From NCBI GenBank assembly GCA_963814645.1, contig CAWFDX010000001.1:682001-746000 (forward strand): a DNA stretch of 64,000 bases. Direction: 5' to 3'. Below, piece after piece: positions 9,185 through 17,134 of the stretch. Made by a program: the position numbers and the translations under genes. Positions within the stretch are counted from its first letter, which is position 1. The number at the start of each line of letters is the position of its first letter. Under the pieces are notes generated by a model. The model saw only the letters and a program-made list of their open reading frames with translations. It was not told where the DNA came from and ran no database searches. Origin of the DNA: RYN-230 sp963814645. GTDB lineage: Bacteria; Actinomycetota; Actinomycetes; Streptosporangiales; Streptosporangiaceae.

Positions 9185-9814
9185 TCAGGGCACCACGATG
9201 ACGGGGCAGTGCGCGTGCCGGGCCAGCCACCCGGGCACCGAGCCGGCCAGCTGGTGCCAGAGCCGCCTGGGCGCGCCGATGACCAGCGCGTCGGCGTGGA
9301 ACTCATCGGCCGCGGCGGCCAGTTCCCGGGCCGGGCTGCCCTGCCGGGTCACGATGCAGACGTCCAGGCCGGTGCGGTCGCACACCTCGTCCAGTTCGGC
9401 CAGCAGCCAGCGGTGCGTCTCCTTGCTGTCCCGGACCGGCGCGATGACCTGGCCGGTCAGCGGCTCACAGAACAGTGCCGGGCTGGTGATGTACGCGACC
9501 AGCAGGGTGCGGCCGAGCCGCCGGGCCATTCCGGCCGCGTAGGCCAGCGCGTTCCGGCTGGCCGCCGATCCGTCGTAGCCGACCACGACCGGGTGGTCGG
9601 CCTCAGTCAGCGGCTGGAGGGCGGCCAGCTTCCCGGCGCAGTCGGCCGGGTCCGCCTGGTCCGCTCCGGTCGCCGGCGCTTCCGGCTGGGCCTGCGCCGC
9701 CGGCTCCGGCTGGGCTGGCTGTGGCGCGCGCTGGTCCGGCCGCCGCCACTGTGGCCAGGGCGGCCGGGGCCGGTCAGGCCGGCCCGGACGGGGCTGAGGC
9801 TCTGCCTGGTCCAT
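9185..9814 (-). CDS. Universal stress protein (UspA family) with Pro-rich N-terminus
   Basis: Single UspA domain (about residues 70-209) after an unusual N-terminal extension rich in Pro, Arg, Gln and Ala. The domain starts VVVGYDGSAASRNAL, and the C-terminal nucleotide-loop region is GAPRRLWHQLAGSVPGWL with terminal CPVIVV. The first glycine spacing departs from the canonical G-2x-G-9x-G(S/T) ATP motif, so ATP binding is uncertain. Role: stress or dormancy protein, unknown partner. It is convergent with the FAD oxidoreductase and divergent from fpg. Confidence 0.85.
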   Translation of the reverse strand: MDQAEPQPRPGRPDRPRPPWPQWRRPDQRAPQPAQPEPAAQAQPEAPATGADQADPADCAGKLAALQPLTEADHPVVVGYDGSAASRNALAYAAGMARRLGRTLLVAYITSPALFCEPLTGQVIAPVRDSKETHRWLLAELDEVCDRTGLDVCIVTRQGSPARELAAAADEFHADALVIGAPRRLWHQLAGSVPGWLARHAHCPVIVVP

Positions 9815-9871
9815 GGCTTCTCATCCTCGTGAATCCATGTCGGCTCACCGATCCTAGCTACCGCAAGCTCT

Positions 9872-9895
9872 GTTAGTTTTGCTTAAACAACTAAC
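9872..9895. promoter_or_regulatory. AT-rich inverted repeat between usp and fpg
   Basis: GTTAGTT and AACTAAC form perfect 7-bp arms around a 10-bp spacer, in an A/T-rich island within GC-rich DNA. It sits between the divergent stress-protein and DNA-glycosylase genes, as an operator would. No regulator is identified. Confidence 0.4.
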
Positions 9896-10051
9896 CCAGG
9901 TCATCCCATCCCAGCAAGGGGTTCTGGGTTATCCAATACCCTCGAGGGCGGCAATGTTGCGCCTATCGGCCCGGCCGGCGTGCCGGCCTGCCCCGGGTAC
10001 CCCGGCCTGGGGTGGCCAAACAACCCGCCCGGACCAGGCAGAATCGTTGTT

Positions 10052-10978
10052 GTGCCAGAACTTCCAGAGGTCGAATCGCTCGCCGTCTTCCTGCGTGAGC
10101 ATGCCTCCGGGCGGGTCATCGACCGGGCCGACAGCGCGGCCATCTCGGTGCTCAAGACGTACCGGCCGGACCTGACTGAGCTGCACGGCCGGGTGATCGG
10201 GGCAGTCTCCCGGCACGGCAAGTTCCTCGACCTCACCGCCGACGGCCCGGCTGGCACCCCGGCCGACGGCCCGGCTGGCGACCGGGCCGACGGCTCGGCT
10301 GGAGACAGGCCGCTGCACTTGGTCATCCACCTGGCCCGGGCCGGCTGGCTGCGCTGGCGCGAGGACCTGCCCACCCAGCCACCAGGGCCGGGCAAGGGCC
10401 CGCTCGGCTTCCGGCTCCGCTTCACCGACGGCACCGGGTTCGACCTGACCGAGGCCGGCACCAAGAAGCGGCTCGCCGTCTACCTGGTCACCGACCCGGC
10501 CGAGGTGCCCGGGGTGGCCGCGCTCGGCCCGGATCCGCTGGCCGACTCGTTCACCGTGCCCGCGCTGGCCAAGATGCTGGCCGGGCGGCGGACCCAGATC
10601 AAGGGCGTGCTCCGCGACCAGAAGATCATCGCCGGGATCGGCAACGCCTACTCGGACGAGGTGCTGCACGCCGCCCGGATGTCCCCGTTCCGGCTGGCCG
10701 GCAGCCTGACCGACGACGAGGTGGCCGGCCTGCACGCGGCGATCGTCAGCACGCTGCGCGAGGCGGTGGACCGGTCGGCCGGCCTGGCGGCCGGCGAGCT
10801 GAAGGCGGAGAAGAAGTCCGGGCTGCGGGTGCATGGCCGGACCGGCCAGCCCTGCCCGGTGTGCGGCGACACGGTGCGCGAGGTGTCGTTCGCGGATTCC
10901 GCGCTGCAGTACTGCGCCACCTGCCAGACCGGTGGCAAGCCGCTAGCCGACCGGCGGATGTCCCGGCTGCTTCGCTAG
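10052..10978 (+). CDS. Fpg/Nei family DNA glycosylase
   Basis: Bifunctional DNA glycosylase/AP lyase of base-excision repair, removing oxidised bases. The start is GTG at 10052, which puts the catalytic proline directly after the initiator (PELPEVE, with Glu next to it). The H2TH region includes IAGIGNAYSDEVLH. A C-terminal zinc finger is present (CPVCG ... CATCQTGGK). An insertion of three 8-residue repeats (ADGPAGxx) interrupts the N-terminal beta-sandwich, encoded by 24-bp tandem repeats at 10238-10309. The finger ends QTGGK rather than the classical QxGGR. Fpg and Nei cannot be separated by eye. Confidence 0.9.
   Translation: MPELPEVESLAVFLREHASGRVIDRADSAAISVLKTYRPDLTELHGRVIGAVSRHGKFLDLTADGPAGTPADGPAGDRADGSAGDRPLHLVIHLARAGWLRWREDLPTQPPGPGKGPLGFRLRFTDGTGFDLTEAGTKKRLAVYLVTDPAEVPGVAALGPDPLADSFTVPALAKMLAGRRTQIKGVLRDQKIIAGIGNAYSDEVLHAARMSPFRLAGSLTDDEVAGLHAAIVSTLREAVDRSAGLAAGELKAEKKSGLRVHGRTGQPCPVCGDTVREVSFADSALQYCATCQTGGKPLADRRMSRLLR
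10238..10309 (+). repeat. Three 24-bp in-frame tandem repeats inside the glycosylase gene
   Basis: Units begin GCCGACGGC at 10238, 10262 and 10286, each encoding ADG(P/S)AG plus two variable residues. They are codon-aligned, so copy changes would keep the frame. They form a flexible loop inserted in a beta-hairpin. Confidence 0.85.
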
Positions 10979-10990
10979 CCGGGACATCCG
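10955..10990. terminator. Long hairpin at the end of the DNA glycosylase gene
   Basis: CGGATGTCCCGGCT and AGCCGGGACATCCG form a perfect 14-bp stem with an 8-nt loop, overlapping the last codons and stop of the glycosylase gene. There is no U-run, which is common in high-GC actinobacteria. The next gene converges on this site, so it probably terminates both strands. Confidence 0.7.
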
Positions 10991-11012
10991 CACGGGCCCA
11001 CCTGCCGGCGGT

Positions 11013-11516
11013 TCAGTTGACCGGCGCCCCCGAGACCGGCTGCGCGGACTGGCTGGTGCCGAACACCACGCCGAGCTCGGCCCAGCGGGTGGCGCCGCAC
11101 GGGCTCTGCCGGGAGAACGTGCCGGACACCTGCTTGCCGAAGTACGTGCCGGACACCCGGGCGGAGCCGGTCTGCGTCCCGGCCGGGATCATCGGGCACA
11201 TGATGCCGCGCGGGATCGGCGCGAACGGGTTCTTGGCCGCCAGCAGCTGGCGGCAGGCGGCCTGGGCATGCGGATGCGTCCCGCCCACCGGGTCACAGGT
11301 CAGCGTCCAGCGCTGTGGCTTGGCGCCGGGGTGCGCCCGGACCACCACGGTGAGCGAGACCTTGGCGGCCGGGCTGTGGCTGGGGGATGAACTGGGGGCA
11401 GCGGCGGAGCCGGTGGGCGCCGCAGCGCTGCCGCAGGCGGCCGCCGCGAGCAGGCTCAGCAGGGCCAGCAGCAGGTATCCGGCGGCTAGCTGCCGGTGCC
11501 GCGAGGGAAATGTCAT
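11013..11516 (-). CDS. Lipoprotein with subtilisin-inhibitor-like (SSI) domain
   Basis: Secreted lipoprotein: basic N-terminus, hydrophobic stretch (LLLALLSLLAAA) and a lipobox LAAAAC near residue 27, then an Ala/Ser/Pro linker. The mature part has the SSI family signature: TLTCDPVGGTHPHAQAAC followed by a CPM Cys and a final SPCGATRW Cys, giving the expected two disulphide pairs. The family inhibits subtilisin-like and trypsin-like serine proteases; whether the P1 loop region (IMCPMIP) is active is unknown. Most SSI proteins are freely secreted, so membrane tethering is unusual. ATG at 11516 and 11522 are both possible starts; no strong ribosome site is seen. Confidence 0.75.
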   Translation of the reverse strand: MTFPSRHRQLAAGYLLLALLSLLAAAACGSAAAPTGSAAAPSSSPSHSPAAKVSLTVVVRAHPGAKPQRWTLTCDPVGGTHPHAQAACRQLLAAKNPFAPIPRGIMCPMIPAGTQTGSARVSGTYFGKQVSGTFSRQSPCGATRWAELGVVFGTSQSAQPVSGAPVN

Positions 11517-11863
11517 GCACATGTGACGCGGCGGGCGGCCGTCCGGTTCCAGCCAGCTGGCCGCCCATGCCCCGCTGGCTGCCACCAGGCTCACCGGCCT
11601 AACGGCACCCAGCCCTTCACAGCCGCACCACGGGCACCGTGCGGTCCAATTCTGACCTTTTGCGGAGTTTCCGGCATAGCGCCGTGCCAAAAGGAGCAGC
11701 GCCGTACCCCGCTGTCACCCGTCGCATCTGGATAACGCACCTGGTAGACGCGCGTGCCAGCGGGCACGCCGATTATGGGCTAGGCCATATCGCCTAGTCA
11801 GCAGTAATACATTGCCTTAATTACTTATTAGAAAGAATACTGTGTGTGTTCCATTGCAGGCTT

Positions 11864-11927
11864 CCGCCCGGACAGGTTAGAAAGTGAGGGTATATCGCCT
11901 GAGGGGCCGGGCGGATTCCCGTACGGG
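11864..11927 (+). promoter_or_regulatory. Structured 5' leader of the GH25 gene
   Basis: CCGCCCGG (11864-11871) and CCGGGCGG (11907-11914) form a perfect 8-bp stem, followed at once by the palindrome CCCGTACGGG (11918-11927), 32 bp before the GH25 start. It could be a structured mRNA leader. I do not recognise a known riboswitch class in it. Confidence 0.35.
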
Positions 11928-11959
11928 GGAGCATCGGCAGGTGCTGGGAAGGAATTCTC

Positions 11960-12856
11960 ATGGCTGCGTCACGTCTTCGTTCGTTGCTGCCTGCACGCAG
12001 GCCCGGCCGCGGAGCGGCGGCCGCGCTGGCCACCCTGGCCGGCTGTGCGGCGGCCGTGGCCCTGGCTGGCCCGGCCAGCGCCGCCAGCCATCCGGGTGAC
12101 CGGTACAACGTCGGCGCCACCCACTCGCCTCAGTTGCTGGCCGAACTGGCCGGCCCGCCCGTCGCCGTCACACCGCCGGTCAGCAACACGCCCGCCCAGC
12201 CGGCCTTCCGGCAGGGCGTCGACGTGGCCGCCTTTCAGCATCCCAACGGCGCGGCCATCAACTGGCGGAAGGTGGCCCGATCCGGGATCAGCTTCGCCGC
12301 GGTCAAGGCCACCGAAGGCACCTACTACCGGAATCCCTACGCACTCAGCGACATCAAGGCCGCGCGGGCGGCCGGGCTGTCGGTCGGCGCGTACGCGTTC
12401 GCCATCCCGAACGGGAACGGCGGCCGCCGGGGTGCGGTGGCGCAGGCCGACTACATCGTCAGCTATCTGGGAACGTTCGCCGCCAGCGTGCCGGTCATGC
12501 TGGACATCGAGTTCAACCCGTACTCTGGCGGCCTCTGCTACGGGCGCACCCCGGCCCAGATGGTGAGCTGGGTGGCGCGGTTCAGCGCCGAGATACAGGC
12601 CAGGACGGGCCGGGCGCCGTACATCTACACCCCGCAAGGGTGGTGGAACCCCTGCACCGGCGGCAGCGCGGCGCTGCGCAACAACCTGCTGTGGGTGCCC
12701 AACTACACCACCGCGGCCACCCCCGCCATTCCGTCTGGCTGGACGACGTGGCGGATCTGGCAGTACACCAGTTCCGGCACGGTGCCCGGGATCCAGGACC
12801 CTGGGTTCACCGACCTGGACCGGCTGGCGCGCGGCGTCACCTCGCTCGGACCCTGA
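11960..12856 (+). CDS. Secreted GH25 muramidase (lysozyme)
   Basis: Secreted N,O-diacetylmuramidase cleaving peptidoglycan. It begins with a twin-Arg-rich basic N-region, a long hydrophobic core and an AXA-like cleavage site (GPASAAS, near residue 42). The mature protein carries the GH25 barrel: GVDVAAFQHP, FAAVKATEG, GAYAF, and the catalytic MLDIEFN Asp/Glu pair, ending in a Trp-rich WRIWQYTSSG strand and a final DLDR. Ribosome site GGAAGGAA precedes the ATG. Likely role: wall remodelling or lysis of competitors. It is monocistronic with a structured leader. Confidence 0.92.
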   Translation: MAASRLRSLLPARRPGRGAAAALATLAGCAAAVALAGPASAASHPGDRYNVGATHSPQLLAELAGPPVAVTPPVSNTPAQPAFRQGVDVAAFQHPNGAAINWRKVARSGISFAAVKATEGTYYRNPYALSDIKAARAAGLSVGAYAFAIPNGNGGRRGAVAQADYIVSYLGTFAASVPVMLDIEFNPYSGGLCYGRTPAQMVSWVARFSAEIQARTGRAPYIYTPQGWWNPCTGGSAALRNNLLWVPNYTTAATPAIPSGWTTWRIWQYTSSGTVPGIQDPGFTDLDRLARGVTSLGP

Positions 12857-12983
12857 CCGGCGGGCCTGGGTAACACCGGGCCTGGCGGTCCTGGCCAGCA
12901 GTGGCAGATCAACCCGGCCGGGGTCGGCGACGTTGCTCACCGCTGATTGCCCGGCCTGCGCCCCGGCTTGATGGCACCATGAG

Positions 12984-14864
12984 GTGGTGGCCCTGGACCA
13001 GCAAACCGGACAGAACCGGGTGGATGCGACTGCGCGCGCGGTGGTGGAAAGCGCTGCCGACGCGATCGTCGCGTTCAGCACGGACCGCTCGGTACTGCTG
13101 TGGAACCCGGCCGCGGAGCGGATGTTCGGCTGGCCCGCGGCCGAGGTGCTCGGCCTGGAGCCGCCGATCATCCCGGAGGAACTGCAGGCCGAGCACAACG
13201 CGGTGCTGGAGCGCGTCCGCAGCAGTGGCGGCCAGATCTCCTTCGCCACCCGGCGGGCGTGCAGCGACGGCACGCTCATCGACCTGCGCATCGACACCAG
13301 CCCGCTGACCGGCCGGGACGGCGAGATGCTGGGCTGGGTCAACGTGTGCCACCGGATCGGCGCGGAGGAAGCGGCCCGGTACCAGATGGCGCAGCGGGCC
13401 CGGGTGGTGCGCCGGCTCGGCGACGTGGTGGCCGACATGAACGCGCAGCGCGACCTGGAGGCCGTGCTGGACCGGATCGCGGCCAGCCTGCGCGAGCTGA
13501 CCGGCGCCGACGCGGGCGGCTTCGTCCTCATCGAGGAGGACAAGCTGCGCCTGGTCAGCATGGACGGGCTGCCCGGCAGCCTGCGCGGGCGCACCGCCGA
13601 CCTGGAGTCCAGCCTGGTCGGCCAGCTGATGCGGTCCGGCCGGACGGTGATGATGACGACCGGCGAATCAGGCGAGTTCGACGACCTGATCTGGTCCGCG
13701 CTGCCCGGCCTGCACACGATCGCGCTCAGCCTGTCGCACGTCGCGGGCCGCCCGTACGGCGGCCTGTACGCGCTGTACAGCGGGCGGAAGGTCGGGCACG
13801 TCGAGCTGGAGCTGCTCGAACTGATGGCCGGGCACGCCAGCGTGGCGCTCAGCAACGCAATGGCGTTCGAGGAGCTGATCCGGCAGCGGGCCCACGAGCG
13901 CGCGGTCATCGACGCCAGCGCGGACGGTATCGCCGTGCTGGACAGCACCGGGCTGATCCGGCAGTGGAACCCGTCCGCGCACGACCTGACCGGCCTGTCG
14001 GCCCGGGAGGTCACCGGGCGGCCGCCGCCGTTCCCGGTACCCGAGCCGGGCGGCGGCAAGCTGACCCACCGGCTGTCCAGTGGCCGCTGGCTGGACGTGC
14101 TGTGCAACGACCTGGACGGCCGCGACGAGCGGGTCATCGACTTCCGCGACGTGACCGCGGCCAAGGAACTGGAGGAGGCCAAGGACCTGTTCCTGGCCAC
14201 CACCAGCCACGAGCTGCGCACCCCGATCACCGTGGTGCAGGGCTTCGCCAGCACGCTGGCCCGGCGCTGGGACAACCTGGCCGACCCGGAGCGGCGCACC
14301 GCGGTGCAGACCATCGCCGACCGCGCCGGTGTGCTCAGCCGCCTGGTCGAGCAGCTGCTGCTCGGCTCGCGGGCCGGGGCCGACCAGCTGACCGTCACCA
14401 ACGGGCCGTTCGACCTGGCCGCCCTGCTCCGCGGCACGGTCATGGCGTTCCGCCCGCTGTCCGAGGCGCACACGCTGTCCGCGGACATCCCGGACGGGCT
14501 GCCGCCCGCCTACGGCGACCCGATGGCCACCGACATCATCGTCGGCCAGCTGCTGGAGAACGCGTTCAAGTACTCGCCGAACGGCGGCTCGGTCAACGTG
14601 GCCGCCCGGCAGGCCGGGGCGTGGATCGAGATCAGCGTCGAAGACGAGGGGATCGGCATCGCCCCCGGCGACCACGAGCGGATCTTCGAGCGGTTCGTCC
14701 AGGGCGAGACCGGCGACCGGCGCCGGTTCGGCGGCATCGGCCTCGGCCTGTACATCGTGCGCCAGCTGGCCCGGGCCCAGGGCGGCGAGGTGACCGCCGC
14801 GTCCCGGCCGGACGGCGGCACCTGCATGCGGCTCCAGCTCCGCCCGGCCGCCGCCGAGGCCTAG
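12984..14864 (+). CDS. PAS-GAF-PAS sensor histidine kinase
   Basis: Soluble (no membrane helix) sensor kinase of 626 residues. Order: PAS 1 (about 18-128), GAF (about 145-295), PAS 2 (about 303-395), HisKA dimerisation with phospho-acceptor His409 in SHELRTP, and HATPase with N box LLENAFKYS, G1 EDEGIGI and G2 GGIGLGLYIV. The ligand of the PAS/GAF domains is unknown. No response regulator is adjacent, so it is an orphan kinase. Start GTG at 12984 (followed by another GTG codon); the start is not well determined. Confidence 0.92.
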   Translation: MVALDQQTGQNRVDATARAVVESAADAIVAFSTDRSVLLWNPAAERMFGWPAAEVLGLEPPIIPEELQAEHNAVLERVRSSGGQISFATRRACSDGTLIDLRIDTSPLTGRDGEMLGWVNVCHRIGAEEAARYQMAQRARVVRRLGDVVADMNAQRDLEAVLDRIAASLRELTGADAGGFVLIEEDKLRLVSMDGLPGSLRGRTADLESSLVGQLMRSGRTVMMTTGESGEFDDLIWSALPGLHTIALSLSHVAGRPYGGLYALYSGRKVGHVELELLELMAGHASVALSNAMAFEELIRQRAHERAVIDASADGIAVLDSTGLIRQWNPSAHDLTGLSAREVTGRPPPFPVPEPGGGKLTHRLSSGRWLDVLCNDLDGRDERVIDFRDVTAAKELEEAKDLFLATTSHELRTPITVVQGFASTLARRWDNLADPERRTAVQTIADRAGVLSRLVEQLLLGSRAGADQLTVTNGPFDLAALLRGTVMAFRPLSEAHTLSADIPDGLPPAYGDPMATDIIVGQLLENAFKYSPNGGSVNVAARQAGAWIEISVEDEGIGIAPGDHERIFERFVQGETGDRRRFGGIGLGLYIVRQLARAQGGEVTAASRPDGGTCMRLQLRPAAAEA

Positions 14865-14931
14865 CCGGGCCCGCGGCGGGCGCGCCGATGCCAGCCAGGT
14901 CCGGCGGGCTGGCCGGAGCACCGGCCTGGGC

Positions 14932-15081
14932 GTGGAGTTCGACGTGTACTGGCTGTCGCCAGACGAAATGGAACGCCAGGTGACCAGCGCCGGCTTCGCC
15001 ACCGTGTTCTGGGCCGGGCGCCCGGCCCAGGGTGCGGAGGGCTCCCCGCAGGGGTATCTGCTCGCGGTCAGGGCCAGCTAG
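14932..15081 (+). pseudogene. C-terminal remnant of a SAM-dependent methyltransferase
   Basis: About 49 codons read VEFDVYWLSPDEMERQ, then an AGFATVFW segment and a terminal QGYLLAVRAS. This is the last beta-hairpin of the class I SAM methyltransferases common in actinobacteria, without any of the SAM-binding core. It lies between the histidine kinase and the ABC exporter and overlaps the latter's stop by four bases. It looks like a truncated relic; expression as a small protein cannot be excluded. Confidence 0.55.
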
Positions 15082-15881
15082 TCGCCGGCGGGCGCCGCGG
15101 TCTCCGCCAGTTCGCGGAACCGCCGCTCGCTGCCCGACGCCTCCAGGTAGTCGTCCAGGATGCCGGGCACGTCGTCGCCGGCCTTGACGATCTGGCCCTT
15201 CTCCAGCCAGATGACCCGGTTGCAGGTCTCGTAGATCTCGCTCAGCTGGTGCGCGACCAGGAACACGGTGCCTGCCTGCTCGCGCAGCTCGTCGATCCGG
15301 GCGTGGCTCTTCCGCTGGAACTCGGCGTCCCCGGTGGCCAGCGCTTCGTCCACCAGCAGGATGTCGTGGCTCTTGGCCGACGCGATGGCGAAACGCAGCC
15401 GGGACCCCATGCCGGTGGAGTACACCTTCATCGGCAGGTTGATGAAGTCGCCGACCCCGGAGAAGTCCACGATCCGCGGCTTGGCCACCGTGGTCTCCTG
15501 CTTGGTCATGCCCATGGCCAGGCAGCCGAGCACCACGTTGCGCTCACCGGTGAGGTCTTCGAGCAGCGCCGCGTTCACGCCCAGCAGCGCAGCGTTGCCG
15601 TCGGTGTACACCGCGCCCTGCTCCGCGGGCAGCAGCCCGGCGACGGCCCGCAGCAGAGTGGACTTGCCCGACCCGTTCCGGCCGATGACCCCGACCGCGT
15701 CGCCCCGGTAGGCCACGAAGGACATGCCGCGGAGCGCGTGCACCTCGCGGATCGACGGCCGCCGCTGCCGCTTGACCATGCGCAGCAGCGCGGAGGCGGC
15801 GGTGCCCCGGTCGGCGTTAGTGCCGTACACGCGGTACACCACATGCAGGTCTTCCACGACCACCATCGGCTGCTCAGCCAC
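15078..15881 (-). CDS. ABC exporter ATPase, Wzt/TagH type
   Basis: ATP-binding subunit of a polysaccharide or teichoic-acid exporter. Walker A GRNGSGKST is at residues 67-75, the family's atypical signature STGMGSRLRFAIAS replaces LSGGQ, and Walker B is ILLVDEALATGD. There is no long C-terminal carbohydrate-binding domain (267 aa), so it resembles the short Wzt/RfbE form. The start overlaps the permease stop by eight bases, so the two are co-translated. Expected to move a lipid-linked glycan across the membrane. Confidence 0.92.
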   Translation of the reverse strand: MAEQPMVVVEDLHVVYRVYGTNADRGTAASALLRMVKRQRRPSIREVHALRGMSFVAYRGDAVGVIGRNGSGKSTLLRAVAGLLPAEQGAVYTDGNAALLGVNAALLEDLTGERNVVLGCLAMGMTKQETTVAKPRIVDFSGVGDFINLPMKVYSTGMGSRLRFAIASAKSHDILLVDEALATGDAEFQRKSHARIDELREQAGTVFLVAHQLSEIYETCNRVIWLEKGQIVKAGDDVPGILDDYLEASGSERRFRELAETAAPAGD

Positions 15882-16977
15882 GGCCGTACCTCGCCTCCGC
15901 GCGCCAGAAGAACAGGAAGCCGACGATGGCCACCACCAGGGCCCAGCCCGTCCCCCACAGCCACAGGCTGGGGATGCTGGGCAGCGTGGAGGGATGACAG
16001 TACGCGCTGTAGCTCACGTAATGCGGGTTGCCGGGGAAGGTCCGGTACAGCAGGCACTTGGCGTGGTTGTACGGCTGGGCGCCGGGCAGCGCGTCCCGGT
16101 ACTCGGCCAGCAGCGCCCATCTGACCAGCGTGATGTAGACCGCGGCCGGGTTGATCTGCAGCAGGTACGCGAGCGTCGGGTGGTCGTGCAGCTTGCCCGA
16201 GAGCGTCAGGGACAGGGTCTGCAGGCTGAACAGCACGCCCGAGGTGTACATCCAGGTCCGCACGATGAACGGGAGGAGCTGGCTGACGTCGTCGATGCTG
16301 GCGCCCCAGCGGGCCAGGATGAACCCGCAGCCGATGTTGAAGATGCTCTGCAGCGCCAGCACCGGGATGATGAACAGCCAGTACGGGGTGACCGGCTCCC
16401 CGGCGATGACCACGATGACGAACAGCACGGCGAAGGACAGGACGAGCTGCTGCAGCTCGATCAGCACGTAGCCGAGCGGCAGGCAGCCGCGCGGGAAGGG
16501 CAGCGCCCGGATCAGCGGCAGGGTTTCCCTGATCACCGTGGAGCAGGTGATGAACGTCCGCTGCGTGAAGTTGAACACGAACACGCCGGTGACCAGGAAG
16601 GAGACATAGTCCGGCACGCCACGGTTGGTGCCCAGCAGTATGCCGAAGATCAGGTAGTACACGCCCGCGTTGAGCAGCGGGGTGAGCACCTGCCACAGCT
16701 GGCCGAGCCGCGCTTCGGTGTACATCGCGATGTTGCGCGCGGTGGCGAAGCCGGTGACGAAGTGCCGCCGCTGCCAGATCTCCACGATGTAGCTGCGCAG
16801 CGGCGGGACCACCGCGGTCTGCTTGAGCCCGTGGCCGAGCGCCAGGTCACGAAGTGACCCGGGCGGGATCAGGTGGTTGTCCTCGGGACGGTCGTCGGTC
16901 GCAGTTCCCGCGCCGTCCTCGACCACCACCGCGCCGCTCAGCATGCCCGGCGCGCTCAGCCGGCCGTCGTGTTTCAC
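15874..16977 (-). CDS. ABC exporter permease, Wzm/TagG type
   Basis: ABC-2 family permease partner of the ATPase downstream. After a soluble N-terminal stretch of about 80 residues there are six hydrophobic segments and an amphipathic interface region (YTEARLGQLWQVLTP) typical of Wzm/TagG. The open frame runs to 17127, but that would cross both operator palindromes of the divergent marR gene. I take the GTG at 16977 (VKHDGRLSAP); an ATG at 16944 is also possible. Likely controlled by the divergent MarR protein. Confidence 0.88.
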   Translation of the reverse strand: MKHDGRLSAPGMLSGAVVVEDGAGTATDDRPEDNHLIPPGSLRDLALGHGLKQTAVVPPLRSYIVEIWQRRHFVTGFATARNIAMYTEARLGQLWQVLTPLLNAGVYYLIFGILLGTNRGVPDYVSFLVTGVFVFNFTQRTFITCSTVIRETLPLIRALPFPRGCLPLGYVLIELQQLVLSFAVLFVIVVIAGEPVTPYWLFIIPVLALQSIFNIGCGFILARWGASIDDVSQLLPFIVRTWMYTSGVLFSLQTLSLTLSGKLHDHPTLAYLLQINPAAVYITLVRWALLAEYRDALPGAQPYNHAKCLLYRTFPGNPHYVSYSAYCHPSTLPSIPSLWLWGTGWALVVAIVGFLFFWRAEARYGRG

Positions 16978-17068
16978 GACCGCGAGCCTATGGCGCGATA
17001 AGGGTCCCGCGGGTGCGCTCCGGGGCATCCCGGCCACCCGGAGCGGCCTGGCCCCGGCGCAGCCGGTG

Positions 17069-17085
17069 AGTTGTATGGGGCAACT
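17069..17085. promoter_or_regulatory. MarR operator candidate, site 1
   Basis: AGTTGT-ATGGG-GCAACT: inverted repeat with one mismatch, the same 6-5-6 layout as site 2. It lies between the exporter operon and the divergent marR gene, 44 bp centre to centre from site 2 (about four helical turns). Confidence 0.6.
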
Positions 17086-17112
17086 GTCACCCTGGAAATG
17101 TACCACCGGGCC

Positions 17113-17129
17113 AGTTGTGCGGTACAACT
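17113..17129. promoter_or_regulatory. MarR operator candidate, site 2
   Basis: AGTTGT-GCGGT-ACAACT: perfect 6-bp inverted repeat, 5 bp upstream of the marR start codon. The size fits a MarR dimer footprint. Binding here would repress marR itself. Confidence 0.65.
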
Positions 17130-17134
17130 ATTGG

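Noticed and set aside
11740..11959. Cyclic di-AMP (ydaO) riboswitch before the GH25 gene
   Set aside because: Wall hydrolases often carry it, but I could not find its conserved sequence blocks, only a simple stem and a palindrome.
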